Of a DNA stretch of 43,673 nucleotides, positions 8,092 to 15,846 are shown one piece after another. The stretch spans positions 1 through 43,673 of the forward strand of contig CALKIZ010000004.1 of the NCBI GenBank assembly GCA_937995735.1, in the 5' to 3' direction. The stretch comes from an uncultured Neomegalonema sp. (GTDB lineage: Bacteria > Pseudomonadota > Alphaproteobacteria > Rhodobacterales > Rhodobacteraceae). The first letter of the stretch is position 1. Every line of letters starts with the position of its first letter. The position numbers and the translations under genes are program-made. Below the pieces are notes generated by a model. It did no database searches and had not been told where the DNA came from. It was given only the letters and a program-made list of their open reading frames with translations.

Positions 8092-9128
8092 TTGATCCGG
8101 TAGATCTGGCGGAATGCCGGCGTGCGATTGAGCATGGTTCGCGCTCTTTTTATGCGGCATCAAAATTATTGCCGCGCAAAGTCGCGGACCCGGCGATGGC
8201 GCTTTATGCGTTTTGTCGCTTGGCTGATGATGCCGTTGATTTGAGCGATGAAAAAGCTGCAGCGGTGCTTTCCTTGCGGGATAGGCTTGATCTTGCCTAT
8301 GCGGGAACGCCGCGCGATGCGGCGGCGGATCGTGCTTTTACCGCGATGATCCATGATTTTGATATGCCGCGAGAATATCCTGAGGCACTGCTTGAAGGGC
8401 TGGCATGGGATGCGACGGATCGCCGGTATGCGAGCCTTTCAGAACTGCGCGGATATTCAGCGCGCGTAGCCTCAGCCGTCGGCGCTATGATGTGCGTCCT
8501 GATGGGAGTCCGTGATGCGGATGCATTGGCCCGCGCTTGCGATCTGGGCGTAGCGATGCAGCTGACAAATATTGCGCGTGATGTCGGTGAAGATGCGCGT
8601 GAAAAGCGGCTTTATCTGCCTTTGGATTGGATGGAAGAACTAGGTGTTGATCCTGATGCCTTTTTAGCCAATCCAGAAGCATCGCCTGAAATCAGAGAAA
8701 TCACCCGGCGTTTATTGGCGGCGGCGGAGGCGTTGTATCAACGATCTGAGGCTGGGATTTCTAGGCTCCCTCTTTCTTCGCGTACCGGCATTTATGGTGC
8801 GCGCTTTATTTATGCAGGGATAGGACGGCGGGCGGCGGAAGCTCATTACGATACTGTGACACAGCGTGCGCGTACTTCTGGACGCGAAAAAGTAGGGCTG
8901 CTGGCTTGGTCGATACTGCGAACGGTCGGCAGTGTTGTTCTGCCACAATCGGCGATCTTACATGCACGGCCTTTAGCTGAAGTGGCGTTCTTGGTAGACG
9001 CCGGGGCGTCTACGCAGGGCGTTGCATCAAGCGGTTGGGGGGAGGGACGCGGGGGCGCGGTCGTCAGTATTCTTGCCCAGCTTGAGCAGCGTGATCGAAC
9101 CAGAGGAACGCAGCCATTTAGCTTTTGA
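8088..9128 (+). CDS. crtB: CrtB, phytoene synthase
   Basis: CrtB condenses two geranylgeranyl diphosphates to phytoene via prephytoene diphosphate. Both Mg-diphosphate-binding motifs are present: DDAVD at residues 47-51 and DVGED at 165-169 within QLTNIARDVGEDAR. YLPLDWMEELGVD and GARFIYAGIGRR are further family blocks. At 346 residues it is of usual size with a glycine-rich tail. It overlaps the crtI stop by four bases (ATGA), so the two are co-translated. Its 3' end overlaps the convergent crtC by 11 bp, leaving no room for a separate terminator. Confidence 0.95.
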   Translation: MIDPVDLAECRRAIEHGSRSFYAASKLLPRKVADPAMALYAFCRLADDAVDLSDEKAAAVLSLRDRLDLAYAGTPRDAAADRAFTAMIHDFDMPREYPEALLEGLAWDATDRRYASLSELRGYSARVASAVGAMMCVLMGVRDADALARACDLGVAMQLTNIARDVGEDAREKRLYLPLDWMEELGVDPDAFLANPEASPEIREITRRLLAAAEALYQRSEAGISRLPLSSRTGIYGARFIYAGIGRRAAEAHYDTVTQRARTSGREKVGLLAWSILRTVGSVVLPQSAILHARPLAEVAFLVDAGASTQGVASSGWGEGRGGAVVSILAQLEQRDRTRGTQPFSF

Positions 9129-10335
9129 ACGTCCAGTTCTTGCGCCTCGGAACACGCACAGCCAACATTGGTTTGATCAACGGAGAGGCAAATCGGTTGA
9201 GGTCCAGTGCTTCATGAACGCCATCAGTTTCTTCACCGTGAATCGTCGTTCTAAGAACTGATCGTGTATAAAACGGCGCGTCCAGCATTGCTTTGATTTG
9301 ACGTGGATTGCTGCCATCGTCGCTGCGGGTTTCTCGGCGAACAGCCCAGAGAGAGCGTGATACGCGCTGTTTGGGTGGAGAAGCCATTGGCTGAACGTGG
9401 CCGTTCTCCGCAAATTTTAAGGCGACGGCCAATGATGATCCATCACGGCGTTCGGCATCGTAGAAAGCTGCTGATCCTCCGCGCACTGGCATACGCGACC
9501 ATGTCCAATAAGAAAAATCATCTTCAAGCGCAGCGGTTCCAAAATTCGCGTCGAAATATCCATGACCGGACCATTGCCAGCCCTTTCGGTTTAAATCGAC
9601 GTCAATTCGCGCTGTGGGTGCGAATGGCCTCCAGACGTGCGAGCCATCGTCTTTCAAAGGAACTTCGATATTGGTGACACCCGTTGGCATAAGCCGAATT
9701 TGGCCTTGCAGCTTGCCGGGATGCGGTGTGGTCATTTCATCGACGTCGATCACGAGCGCATCACGATCCCATGTCATGCTGCTTGGGCCAATTTCCATGC
9801 GATCTTCTGAGAGGCGCAGGGCCGATGCCCCCCGATCTGTCATCGTCCAGCGACCACCGCGCCCATAGGTGACGACATTTAAGCAGCAATGATTCTCGGG
9901 TTGTTTTCTGCCTGACCAGCGATACCAAGGAGAGAAAACCGATCCTATGAACCCGATGATTGAGATGGCCCGTTCACCATCATCCGAGACGCCGTCGACG
10001 TACCACCATGCATAGCCGTTTGGCGGGACCGAGATGTCGAAGCAAGGTCTGTCATGATCGCCGCGGCCGCGTGCTGTCCTGAAAGGCTGGCCATCGGAAG
10101 ACCCGCCCCCGGATGAATCCCCCCTCCCGCAAGATAAAGGCCCTTGATCCTGCTCCGTGCCGTGGGGCGTTGGAATGTCGCCATCATCCCGTGTGGGCTG
10201 CGCCCGTAGAGCGAACCGTCTGATCCCGAAAACCGGGCTGCGAAGTCGGCTGGCGTTATCAATGATAGTCGATCCGGTGTTGTGTCGAAATTGAGATTCA
10301 TCTTTTGCAAAGTTCGAAAAGTCCGCGTGCGACAT
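9118..10335 (-). CDS. crtC: CrtC, hydroxyneurosporene synthase (carotenoid 1,2-hydratase); start unresolved
   Basis: CrtC adds water to the terminal 1,2 double bond of neurosporene in the spheroidene pathway. Family blocks are clear: NGYAWWYVDGVSDDG, IGFIGSVFSPWYRWSGR, PENHCCLNVVTYG, WSGHGYFD, FSYWTWSRMPVRGG, DAPFYTRS and a C-terminal ALDLNRFASPL. The start is a real problem. In this frame there is no ATG, GTG or TTG between the ATG at 10335 and the conserved block at about 10020; the next ATG (9843) would delete conserved residues. The coordinates given are the longest form, overlapping crtD by 391 bp. A non-canonical start such as ATC at about 10038 is the alternative. The 10062-10335 part looks like crtD read out of frame. 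Confidence 0.85.
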   Translation of the reverse strand: MSHADFSNFAKDESQFRHNTGSTIIDNASRLRSPVFGIRRFALRAQPTRDDGDIPTPHGTEQDQGPLSCGRGDSSGGGSSDGQPFRTARGRGDHDRPCFDISVPPNGYAWWYVDGVSDDGERAISIIGFIGSVFSPWYRWSGRKQPENHCCLNVVTYGRGGRWTMTDRGASALRLSEDRMEIGPSSMTWDRDALVIDVDEMTTPHPGKLQGQIRLMPTGVTNIEVPLKDDGSHVWRPFAPTARIDVDLNRKGWQWSGHGYFDANFGTAALEDDFSYWTWSRMPVRGGSAAFYDAERRDGSSLAVALKFAENGHVQPMASPPKQRVSRSLWAVRRETRSDDGSNPRQIKAMLDAPFYTRSVLRTTIHGEETDGVHEALDLNRFASPLIKPMLAVRVPRRKNWTFKS

Positions 10336-11528
10336 TGTTCGAATTCCCTAGCAGAATGTTTTTGTGGTCCGTGATGAGGCGCGCCGTTCATAATGATCTC
10401 AAAACGTTCTTTATCTGGTGGAACAATGTTATTCCCGCGATCTTGCGCGCAGACATAGAGTGTTGGATCTGAGGGTATTTCGCCTCGTTTAATGGCATCG
10501 AATTCGTTGGCTTGTTTGTGGCCAAAAAAGACATTGTGGTGTTTTAAATCTACACCGGATGGCTTTGCTGCAAAGGCCCAGACATAGGCGGATAGCGAAC
10601 GCGGAGTTATGGCTTTTCGGGTGACTGCGCGGCGCGGCGCCGATCCGAGAAGGCCACGTGATAACGCTGCCGGGTCACCATTGAAGATGACTCTTTCGCC
10701 TTCAATACGGTCGCCGTTTTCTAATACGACGCCGCTAACCCGTCCGCTTTCTGTGAGAATTTGCTCGACTGTAGTCCCATAGTGGAAATTAGCGCCGCGC
10801 TCAGTCGCGATTTTTTCCAAGGCTTTTGCGAGATTGAGCATACCCCCCTTAATCCGCCAAACACCTTGGGACTCAACGTTCCAAATTAAAGACAACAAAG
10901 CAGGAGACGTAAACGGAGATCCCCCTACATAGGTGGCGTAGCGACCGAAGAGTTGCCGTAATCTTGGATCAGTAAATGTGTGGTCTAATGATCCGGCAAG
11001 CGTCTTAAAGGGAGCCATTGCAGGCAGCAACCGCCGTGCGTCGGACATCACCGTTCGTCCGAGAACATATAGGCTTGGTTGCTCACTGAGTATGACGGGT
11101 TCATTAAACGCTTCGAACAGTCGTTGCGTTGATTTTGAGAATACAACGAACTCTTCACGCGCTTTACGACCTGCGAAATCTCCTACAGCATTGGCGCTTT
11201 CGGCTGGATCGGCATGAAGATCGAGAGTTGATCCGTCTTGCCACCAGTGCCGGGCAAGTATCGTCTCAGGTATTAGCGTGACGTGCTCTGATAATGTAAC
11301 GCCCGCCCGTCTAAATAACGATTCGAAGACTGAGCGCATTGTCAAAACGGTTGGGCCAGCATCGACTGGACCAGCATCGCTCGGGAATTGGCGTAATTTT
11401 CCGCCGGGCGCATAAGCTTGTTCAAGAACTGTTACATCAATTCCTGCAGCGGCGAGATCCACAGCAGCGGATAAACCGCCAATTCCAGCTCCGATAATGA
11501 TGACTTTCTTCGCACTTGACCGCGCCAT
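9945..11528 (-). CDS. crtD: CrtD, hydroxyneurosporene/methoxyneurosporene desaturase
   Basis: CrtD is a CrtI-like FAD enzyme that introduces the 3,4 double bond into hydroxylated or methoxylated neurosporene. It has 527 residues. The N-terminal FAD motif is VIIIGAGIGGLSAAVDLAAAG at about residues 9-29, then LEQAYAPGGKLR and DAGPTVLTMRSVFESLF. The C-terminal motif is YLAGGGIHPGAGLPMASLSG. The ATG at 11528 has AGGAG 10 nt upstream. The last 30 or so residues (STSRSRQTAMHGGTSTASR) are encoded by the DNA that in another frame gives the conserved beginning of CrtC. It diverges from crtE across tandem TGT-N12-ACA sites. Confidence 0.93.
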   Translation of the reverse strand: MARSSAKKVIIIGAGIGGLSAAVDLAAAGIDVTVLEQAYAPGGKLRQFPSDAGPVDAGPTVLTMRSVFESLFRRAGVTLSEHVTLIPETILARHWWQDGSTLDLHADPAESANAVGDFAGRKAREEFVVFSKSTQRLFEAFNEPVILSEQPSLYVLGRTVMSDARRLLPAMAPFKTLAGSLDHTFTDPRLRQLFGRYATYVGGSPFTSPALLSLIWNVESQGVWRIKGGMLNLAKALEKIATERGANFHYGTTVEQILTESGRVSGVVLENGDRIEGERVIFNGDPAALSRGLLGSAPRRAVTRKAITPRSLSAYVWAFAAKPSGVDLKHHNVFFGHKQANEFDAIKRGEIPSDPTLYVCAQDRGNNIVPPDKERFEIIMNGAPHHGPQKHSAREFEQCRTRTFRTLQKMNLNFDTTPDRLSLITPADFAARFSGSDGSLYGRSPHGMMATFQRPTARSRIKGLYLAGGGIHPGAGLPMASLSGQHAAAAIMTDLASTSRSRQTAMHGGTSTASRMMVNGPSQSSGS

Positions 11529-11581
11529 GCGTTGATTGCTCCTGCTTCAGTAGGAATGACTATTGACTTCCCTTCGATAAG

Positions 11582-11599
11582 TGTCCAGTTTTTCTGACA
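11582..11599. promoter_or_regulatory. TGT-N12-ACA operator 1 of crtD/crtE
   Basis: TGTCCAGTTTTTCTGACA has the PpsR/CrtJ dyad. It is the distal member of a pair relative to crtE; the second begins 8 bp further on. It lies in the 118-bp space between the divergent crtD and crtE starts, so it can control both directions. Confidence 0.78.
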
Positions 11600-11607
11600 T
11601 ACAATTA

Positions 11608-11625
11608 TGTCATATATTGCTGACA
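11608..11625. promoter_or_regulatory. TGT-N12-ACA operator 2 of crtD/crtE
   Basis: TGTCATATATTGCTGACA is the second dyad, exactly 8 bp from the first. The inner halves of the two sites also form TGACAT...ATGTCA (11595-11612). Close pairs of such sites are known to bind PpsR/CrtJ cooperatively. It ends 21 bp before the crtE start. Confidence 0.8.
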
Positions 11626-11646
11626 TATCGACGCAAGGGGACAATC

Positions 11647-12519
11647 ATGGCGACGCATGAGAGAATCGAAACTGCGTTGGCTGTTGCATTGAAGCGTGCA
11701 ACTAAGAAGCCGTCTCCCCCCAAATTGTCCCAAGCCCTACGTCATGCTGTTCTGGATGGAGGCGCGCGGGTCCGTCCTCAACTTTGTCTCGCCGTGGCGC
11801 ACGCATGTGGGGACCGTGATGAGTCTGAATTAGTGTCTGCGACGGCGGCGGCGATTGAACTTATTCACTGTGCCAGCCTTGTTCATGATGATTTGCCTTG
11901 CTTTGATAATGCTGATTTGCGGCGTGGGAAGTCTTCTGTACATGCCGCATATGGCGAGCCGCTTGCGGTCCTAGCGGGCGATGCGTTGATTGTTGCGGCA
12001 TTTGAAACACTCGCGATGTGCTCTGCTGGTAATCCGATACGGGCAAATAGCCTGCTTGTGGATCTGGCGTTTGCGACGGGCGCACCCAACGGGATTTGTG
12101 CCGGGCAGGGATGGGAGAGCGAGTCCGAGATTGATCTATCCGCTTATCATAGGGCGAAGACGGGTGCTCTCTTTGTTGCTGCGACACGGATGGGCGCGCG
12201 CGCGATGGGAGAAAATCCTGAACCTTGGGAGACACTGGGCGCAAAGATTGGTGAAGCGTTTCAGGTTGCCGATGATCTGCGCGACGCTTTGTTAGACACT
12301 GAAGAACTCGGTAAACCTGCGGGGCAAGACGCCGTACATGATCGTCCAAACGCAGTCGCGCATCTAGGCGTTCAAGGGGCGGTTAAAAAATTAGACACGA
12401 TACTTGAGGGCGCGGTCGAGTCGATTCCGCCGTGTGAGGGCGAGGCAACATTGCAAGCCATTGTTCGGCATCAGGCTGAGCGCCTCGTTCCAGTCGGTGT
12501 TGCGCGTTACGTAGCGTGA
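11647..12519 (+). CDS. crtE: CrtE, geranylgeranyl diphosphate synthase
   Basis: CrtE is a trans-prenyltransferase making GGPP from IPP and FPP for carotenoids and the bacteriochlorophyll tail. The first aspartate-rich motif DDLPCFD is at residues 81-87 and the second, DDLRD, at 209-213; GGARVRPQL near 38-46 binds IPP. It has 290 residues. The ATG at 11647 is preferred because AAGGGGA stands just upstream and the family starts here; a frame extending to 11581 runs through the operators. The stop overlaps the crtF GTG start (GTGA). Confidence 0.95.
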   Translation: MATHERIETALAVALKRATKKPSPPKLSQALRHAVLDGGARVRPQLCLAVAHACGDRDESELVSATAAAIELIHCASLVHDDLPCFDNADLRRGKSSVHAAYGEPLAVLAGDALIVAAFETLAMCSAGNPIRANSLLVDLAFATGAPNGICAGQGWESESEIDLSAYHRAKTGALFVAATRMGARAMGENPEPWETLGAKIGEAFQVADDLRDALLDTEELGKPAGQDAVHDRPNAVAHLGVQGAVKKLDTILEGAVESIPPCEGEATLQAIVRHQAERLVPVGVARYVA

Positions 12520-13679
12520 CGGATACGCCTCATTTTGCTGGGACGTCGGTTTTGTCGCGAACAATAGAGCGACTATCACAAGCGTATGTAACGTGGCGAA
12601 ATTCAAAGATTTCTAACCCGAAATTTCAGGAGTGGGCCAGTCGGTTTCCTCTAACACGGAGGGTTTCTAGGCGCTCGGCAGAAGAGGTTTATGACCTTGT
12701 ATCAGGGTTTGTTTATTCTCAAACGCTGCTGGCCTGTGTTGAGTTTGATTTATTGAATACCGCTCAACAAGCGGCGCTTAATCCTATCTCTTTGGCGCAT
12801 GAAAAGGGGCTTAACCCGGACCGTTTGACCATGCTGTGTCAAGCGGCAGCGTCTTTGGAGTTGTTGTCGCGCCAGCGGGATGGGCGTTATGCGTTGGGCC
12901 GCCTCGGTGCAGCGGTTATTGGCGTTCCGGGTCTTGAGTTGATGATCCGGCATCATCGTATTTTTTATCGAGATTTAGCGGACCCCGACGCGCTTATTCG
13001 GGGCGAAGTCGAAACAGAACTATCGCAATATTGGCCTTATGTCGCGGGCAGGAAAACCCATGATTTAGCGGAAGATGTTGCAAAGACTTATTCGGAGTTG
13101 ATGGCAACATCGCAGCAATTGGTAGCCATCCAGACATTGCGCGCAGTTTCTTTGAGTGATGTCTCTCATCTGGTTGATATAGGCGGCGGAACGGGTGCGT
13201 TTTTGACGGCGGTGGCCGCACAGTATGACGCGCTAAAACTCACTTTGTTTGACCTTCCCGCTGTTGCGGATGAGGCGGCACGTCATCTTAGCTCTTGCGG
13301 TCTTTTAGATCGGATTGGCGTTGTTGGTGGGAGTTTTCTGGATGATCCGCTCCCAGCCGGAGCCGATGCTGTCAGTTTGATCCGTGTCCTTTATGATCAT
13401 GATGATGCAACCGTCAGATCGTTGTTGAAGGCTGTTTATGATGCCTTACCGCAAGGGGGAACGCTGCTGATTTCCGAACCGATGTCGGGCGGTGCAAAGC
13501 CTACAAAAGCCGGCGACGCCTATTTCAGCTTTTATACGATGGCCATGACGACAGGGCGGCCTCGATCTGCACAGAGGCATTCAGAATTGCTTTTTGAAGC
13601 AGGGTTCTCCGACATTGTTACGCACCCTACTGATACTGCTTTTGTAACGAATGTTCTGACAGCACGGAAAGTTTTTTGA
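12516..13679 (+). CDS. crtF: CrtF, hydroxyneurosporene O-methyltransferase
   Basis: CrtF methylates the 1-hydroxyl of demethylspheroidene and related carotenoids with S-adenosylmethionine. The protein has 387 residues: an N-terminal helical/dimerisation part, with EVYDLVSGFVYSQTLLACVEFDLL at about 57-80 split by family-typical residues, and a C-terminal Rossmann methyltransferase domain with the SAM motif VDIGGGTG at 220-227. FDLPAVADEA, SGGAKPTKAGDAYFSFYTMA and the C-terminal half are characteristic of CrtF. The GTG start overlaps the crtE stop by four bases, so translation is coupled. It is followed by a 118-bp gap holding the bchC operators. Confidence 0.93.
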   Translation: MTDTPHFAGTSVLSRTIERLSQAYVTWRNSKISNPKFQEWASRFPLTRRVSRRSAEEVYDLVSGFVYSQTLLACVEFDLLNTAQQAALNPISLAHEKGLNPDRLTMLCQAAASLELLSRQRDGRYALGRLGAAVIGVPGLELMIRHHRIFYRDLADPDALIRGEVETELSQYWPYVAGRKTHDLAEDVAKTYSELMATSQQLVAIQTLRAVSLSDVSHLVDIGGGTGAFLTAVAAQYDALKLTLFDLPAVADEAARHLSSCGLLDRIGVVGGSFLDDPLPAGADAVSLIRVLYDHDDATVRSLLKAVYDALPQGGTLLISEPMSGGAKPTKAGDAYFSFYTMAMTTGRPRSAQRHSELLFEAGFSDIVTHPTDTAFVTNVLTARKVF

Positions 13680-13697
13680 ACTTCATGATAGAAAATG

Positions 13698-13715
13698 TGT
13701 ATCGAAAAATTGACA
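13698..13715. promoter_or_regulatory. TGT-N12-ACA operator 1 of bchC
   Basis: TGTATCGAAAAATTGACA has the PpsR/CrtJ dyad. Its right end contains TTGACA (13710-13715), the probable -35 element of the bchC promoter, so binding would block RNA polymerase. Confidence 0.8.
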
Positions 13716-13738
13716 ACAATAATTGTCTAGTTAAACAT
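13710..13738 (+). promoter_or_regulatory. predicted sigma70-type promoter of bchC
   Basis: TTGACA (13710-13715) and AAACAT (13733-13738) are separated by 17 bp. Both elements are buried in the two TGT-N12-ACA sites. The -10 match is modest. It lies 59 bp before the bchC ATG and would drive bchCXYZ and probably the puf genes. Confidence 0.5.
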
Positions 13739-13741
13739 ACA
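13724..13741. promoter_or_regulatory. TGT-N12-ACA operator 2 of bchC
   Basis: TGTCTAGTTAAACATACA is the second dyad, again exactly 8 bp from the first, and covers the predicted -10 element. The pair reproduces the well-known double CrtJ site arrangement of the R. capsulatus bchC promoter. Confidence 0.78.
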
Positions 13742-13797
13742 TATTAGATTGATGTTTCCGACTCATAAGAAGCACGATCTTGTTAGGGGAGGACGTT

Positions 13798-14739
13798 ATG
13801 CGCGCGGATGCAGTCGTACTTGAAGGTCCGAGACGCTTAGGTGTTCGTTCCGTCGAGATTGCTGACCCGACATCAAACGATGTTATTGTCGATATTGCGC
13901 ATTCTGGAATTTCTGCTGGTACAGAAAAACTGTTCTGGTCTGGTGATATGCCTCCGTTCCCCGGTATGGGGTATCCGTTGATCCCAGGATATGAAGCTTC
14001 AGGAGAAGTCGTTGAAGCGCCGCAAGGCAGCGCCATCAAGGTTGGCGATACAGTTTTTGTTCCCGGTGCGACCTGTACCAAAGAAATAAAAAGTTTGTTT
14101 GGCGGCGCGTCTTCTCGAATTGTGACAGCGATGGACCGCGTTATTCCGCTTGACGCCGCGCTTGGCCCGCAAGCCGCATTGGTGGCATTGGCGGCAACAG
14201 CTCGTCATGCTGTGGCGGGTATCAATACGACATTGCCTGACTTGATTGTTGGACATGGTGTTTTGGGCCGATTGCTTGCGCGGCTGACACTTGCCGCAGG
14301 CGGTGCTGCGCCAACAGTGTGGGAAACGTCGACTGATCGTCGGGGTGGTGGCATCGGTTATGAAGTTGTGAACCCCGAAGACGATGAGTGCCGCAATTAC
14401 CGTTGTATCTATGATTGCAGTGGTGATCCCAACTTGCTCAACGTTTTAATTGGGCGTCTACAAAAGGGCGGCGAGATCGTTCTGGCGGGCTTTTATTCCG
14501 AACCTCTTAGTTTCGCATTTCCACCCGCATTCATGAAAGAAGCGCGGTTTCGCATTGCCGCTGAGTGGAACAAGGCGGACATGATCGCAACCCGCGAGCT
14601 GATTGATAATGGCGCGTTGTCGCTTGATGGTTTGATTACACATACTGCCAATGCGGGCGCGGCATCAGACGCATATCAGACCGCATTTACTGATCCTAAC
14701 TGCCTTAAAATGATCCTCGATTGGAGGGCTTCTGTATGA
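13798..14739 (+). CDS. bchC: BchC, 3-hydroxyethyl bacteriochlorophyllide a dehydrogenase
   Basis: BchC oxidises the C3 1-hydroxyethyl group to acetyl, late in bacteriochlorophyll a synthesis. It has 313 residues and a medium-chain dehydrogenase/reductase fold without the usual zinc ligands. Family blocks include [62 protein letters not shown] and a C-terminal CLKMILDWR. The ATG at 13798 is chosen for GGAGG 5 nt upstream. The stop overlaps the bchX start (ATGA). It is first in the bchCXYZ segment, under a double operator. Confidence 0.95.
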   Translation: MRADAVVLEGPRRLGVRSVEIADPTSNDVIVDIAHSGISAGTEKLFWSGDMPPFPGMGYPLIPGYEASGEVVEAPQGSAIKVGDTVFVPGATCTKEIKSLFGGASSRIVTAMDRVIPLDAALGPQAALVALAATARHAVAGINTTLPDLIVGHGVLGRLLARLTLAAGGAAPTVWETSTDRRGGGIGYEVVNPEDDECRNYRCIYDCSGDPNLLNVLIGRLQKGGEIVLAGFYSEPLSFAFPPAFMKEARFRIAAEWNKADMIATRELIDNGALSLDGLITHTANAGAASDAYQTAFTDPNCLKMILDWRASV

Positions 14740-15755
14740 GCCTCGATGTTCCAAATCTTCGCTCCGACACTTTGGAGGATCATCACGAGCGTTTGCGTGA
14801 TGAAGCGGCGGCTGAACCGACGATGGAAGTCCCCATCGCCGAGCCAACTAAAAAGACGCAGATCATTGCGATCTATGGCAAAGGCGGAATTGGGAAGTCA
14901 TTTACGCTTGCGAACCTCAGCCACATGATGGCGGAGCAAGGCAAGCGTGTCTTGCTTATCGGTTGTGATCCAAAGTCTGATACGACGTCGCTGTTATTTG
15001 GCGGCAAAGCATGTCCGACAATTATCGAAACCTCGACGAAGAAAAAATTGGCTGGTGAAGAGGTTAAGATCGGTGATGTTTGTTTCAAACGAAACGGCGT
15101 CTTTGCGATGGAACTCGGTGGTCCAGAAGTGGGTCGCGGTTGTGGCGGGCGCGGGATCATCCACGGATTTGAGTTGCTTGAAAAATTAGGCTTTCACGAT
15201 TGGGACTTTGATTACGTCCTGCTCGATTTCCTAGGCGATGTCGTTTGCGGTGGTTTCGGATTGCCCATTGCGCGGGACATGGCGCAAAAGGTGATCGTTG
15301 TCGGTTCTAACGATTTACAATCACTCTATGTCGCGAACAATGTTTGTTCGGCAGTGGATTACTTCCGCAAAATGGGTGGCAATGTCGGTGTTGCTGGTAT
15401 CGTGATCAACAAAGATGATGGTACGGGAGAGGCGGCGGCGTTTGCTAAGGCTGTCGATATTCCGATCCTAGCTTCGATCCCACAAGATGACGATTTACGC
15501 AAAAAATCAGCGAATTATCAGATTGTTGGCACGGATGAGACTCAGTGGGGCAGCTTGTTTGCAGAGCTTGCCGAGAATGTCGGAGACGCACCGCCACTGC
15601 GTCCGACGCCACTAACCCAAGACGGATTGCTCGGGCTATTTTCGGCCTCGCAGACCGGCGCGGATTTCGTGCTGGAACCGGCAACCGATGTTGATATGCG
15701 CGGGAAAAACTCTGTCGTGAAAGAATCGCTGGAGGTTGTTTACGACAATGTTTGA
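14736..15755 (+). CDS. bchX: BchX, chlorophyllide a reductase iron protein (ATPase)
   Basis: BchX is the NifH-like dimeric ATPase that passes electrons to BchYZ for reduction of chlorophyllide ring B. The P-loop YGKGGIGKS is at residues 47-55, and the two cysteines that would bridge a [4Fe-4S] cluster are C136 in GRGCGGRG and C171 in [20 protein letters not shown] and the switch region are intact. It has 339 residues, including the N-terminal extension of about 40 residues usual for BchX. The ATG overlaps the bchC stop and has GGAGG upstream. Its 3' end overlaps a 32-codon ORF by 8 bp. Confidence 0.96.
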   Translation: MSLDVPNLRSDTLEDHHERLRDEAAAEPTMEVPIAEPTKKTQIIAIYGKGGIGKSFTLANLSHMMAEQGKRVLLIGCDPKSDTTSLLFGGKACPTIIETSTKKKLAGEEVKIGDVCFKRNGVFAMELGGPEVGRGCGGRGIIHGFELLEKLGFHDWDFDYVLLDFLGDVVCGGFGLPIARDMAQKVIVVGSNDLQSLYVANNVCSAVDYFRKMGGNVGVAGIVINKDDGTGEAAAFAKAVDIPILASIPQDDDLRKKSANYQIVGTDETQWGSLFAELAENVGDAPPLRPTPLTQDGLLGLFSASQTGADFVLEPATDVDMRGKNSVVKESLEVVYDNV

Positions 15756-15846
15756 TCTTGAAGAAATGGCCCGCGTTGATGAGGCTCTCGGTCGCATGAA
15801 TGATGAGCCAGTCGATGTAGCATCGGACGAGGGCGCGGACGAATGA
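15748..15846 (+). CDS. 32-codon ORF wedged between bchX and bchY
   Basis: The frame reads [20 protein letters not shown] and ends ...VASDEGADE, 32 residues and strongly acidic. It starts inside the last codons of bchX (8-bp overlap) and its TGA overlaps the bchY ATG (ATGA), so ribosomes could pass from bchX to bchY through it. GGAGG lies 12 nt before its ATG, which is longer than ideal. Residues 1-17 could form an amphipathic helix. I do not recognise it. It may be a real small protein, a translational relay, or chance coding in the bchY leader; the double overlap in an operon full of ATGA junctions favours translation. Confidence 0.45.
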   Translation: MFDLEEMARVDEALGRMNDEPVDVASDEGADE

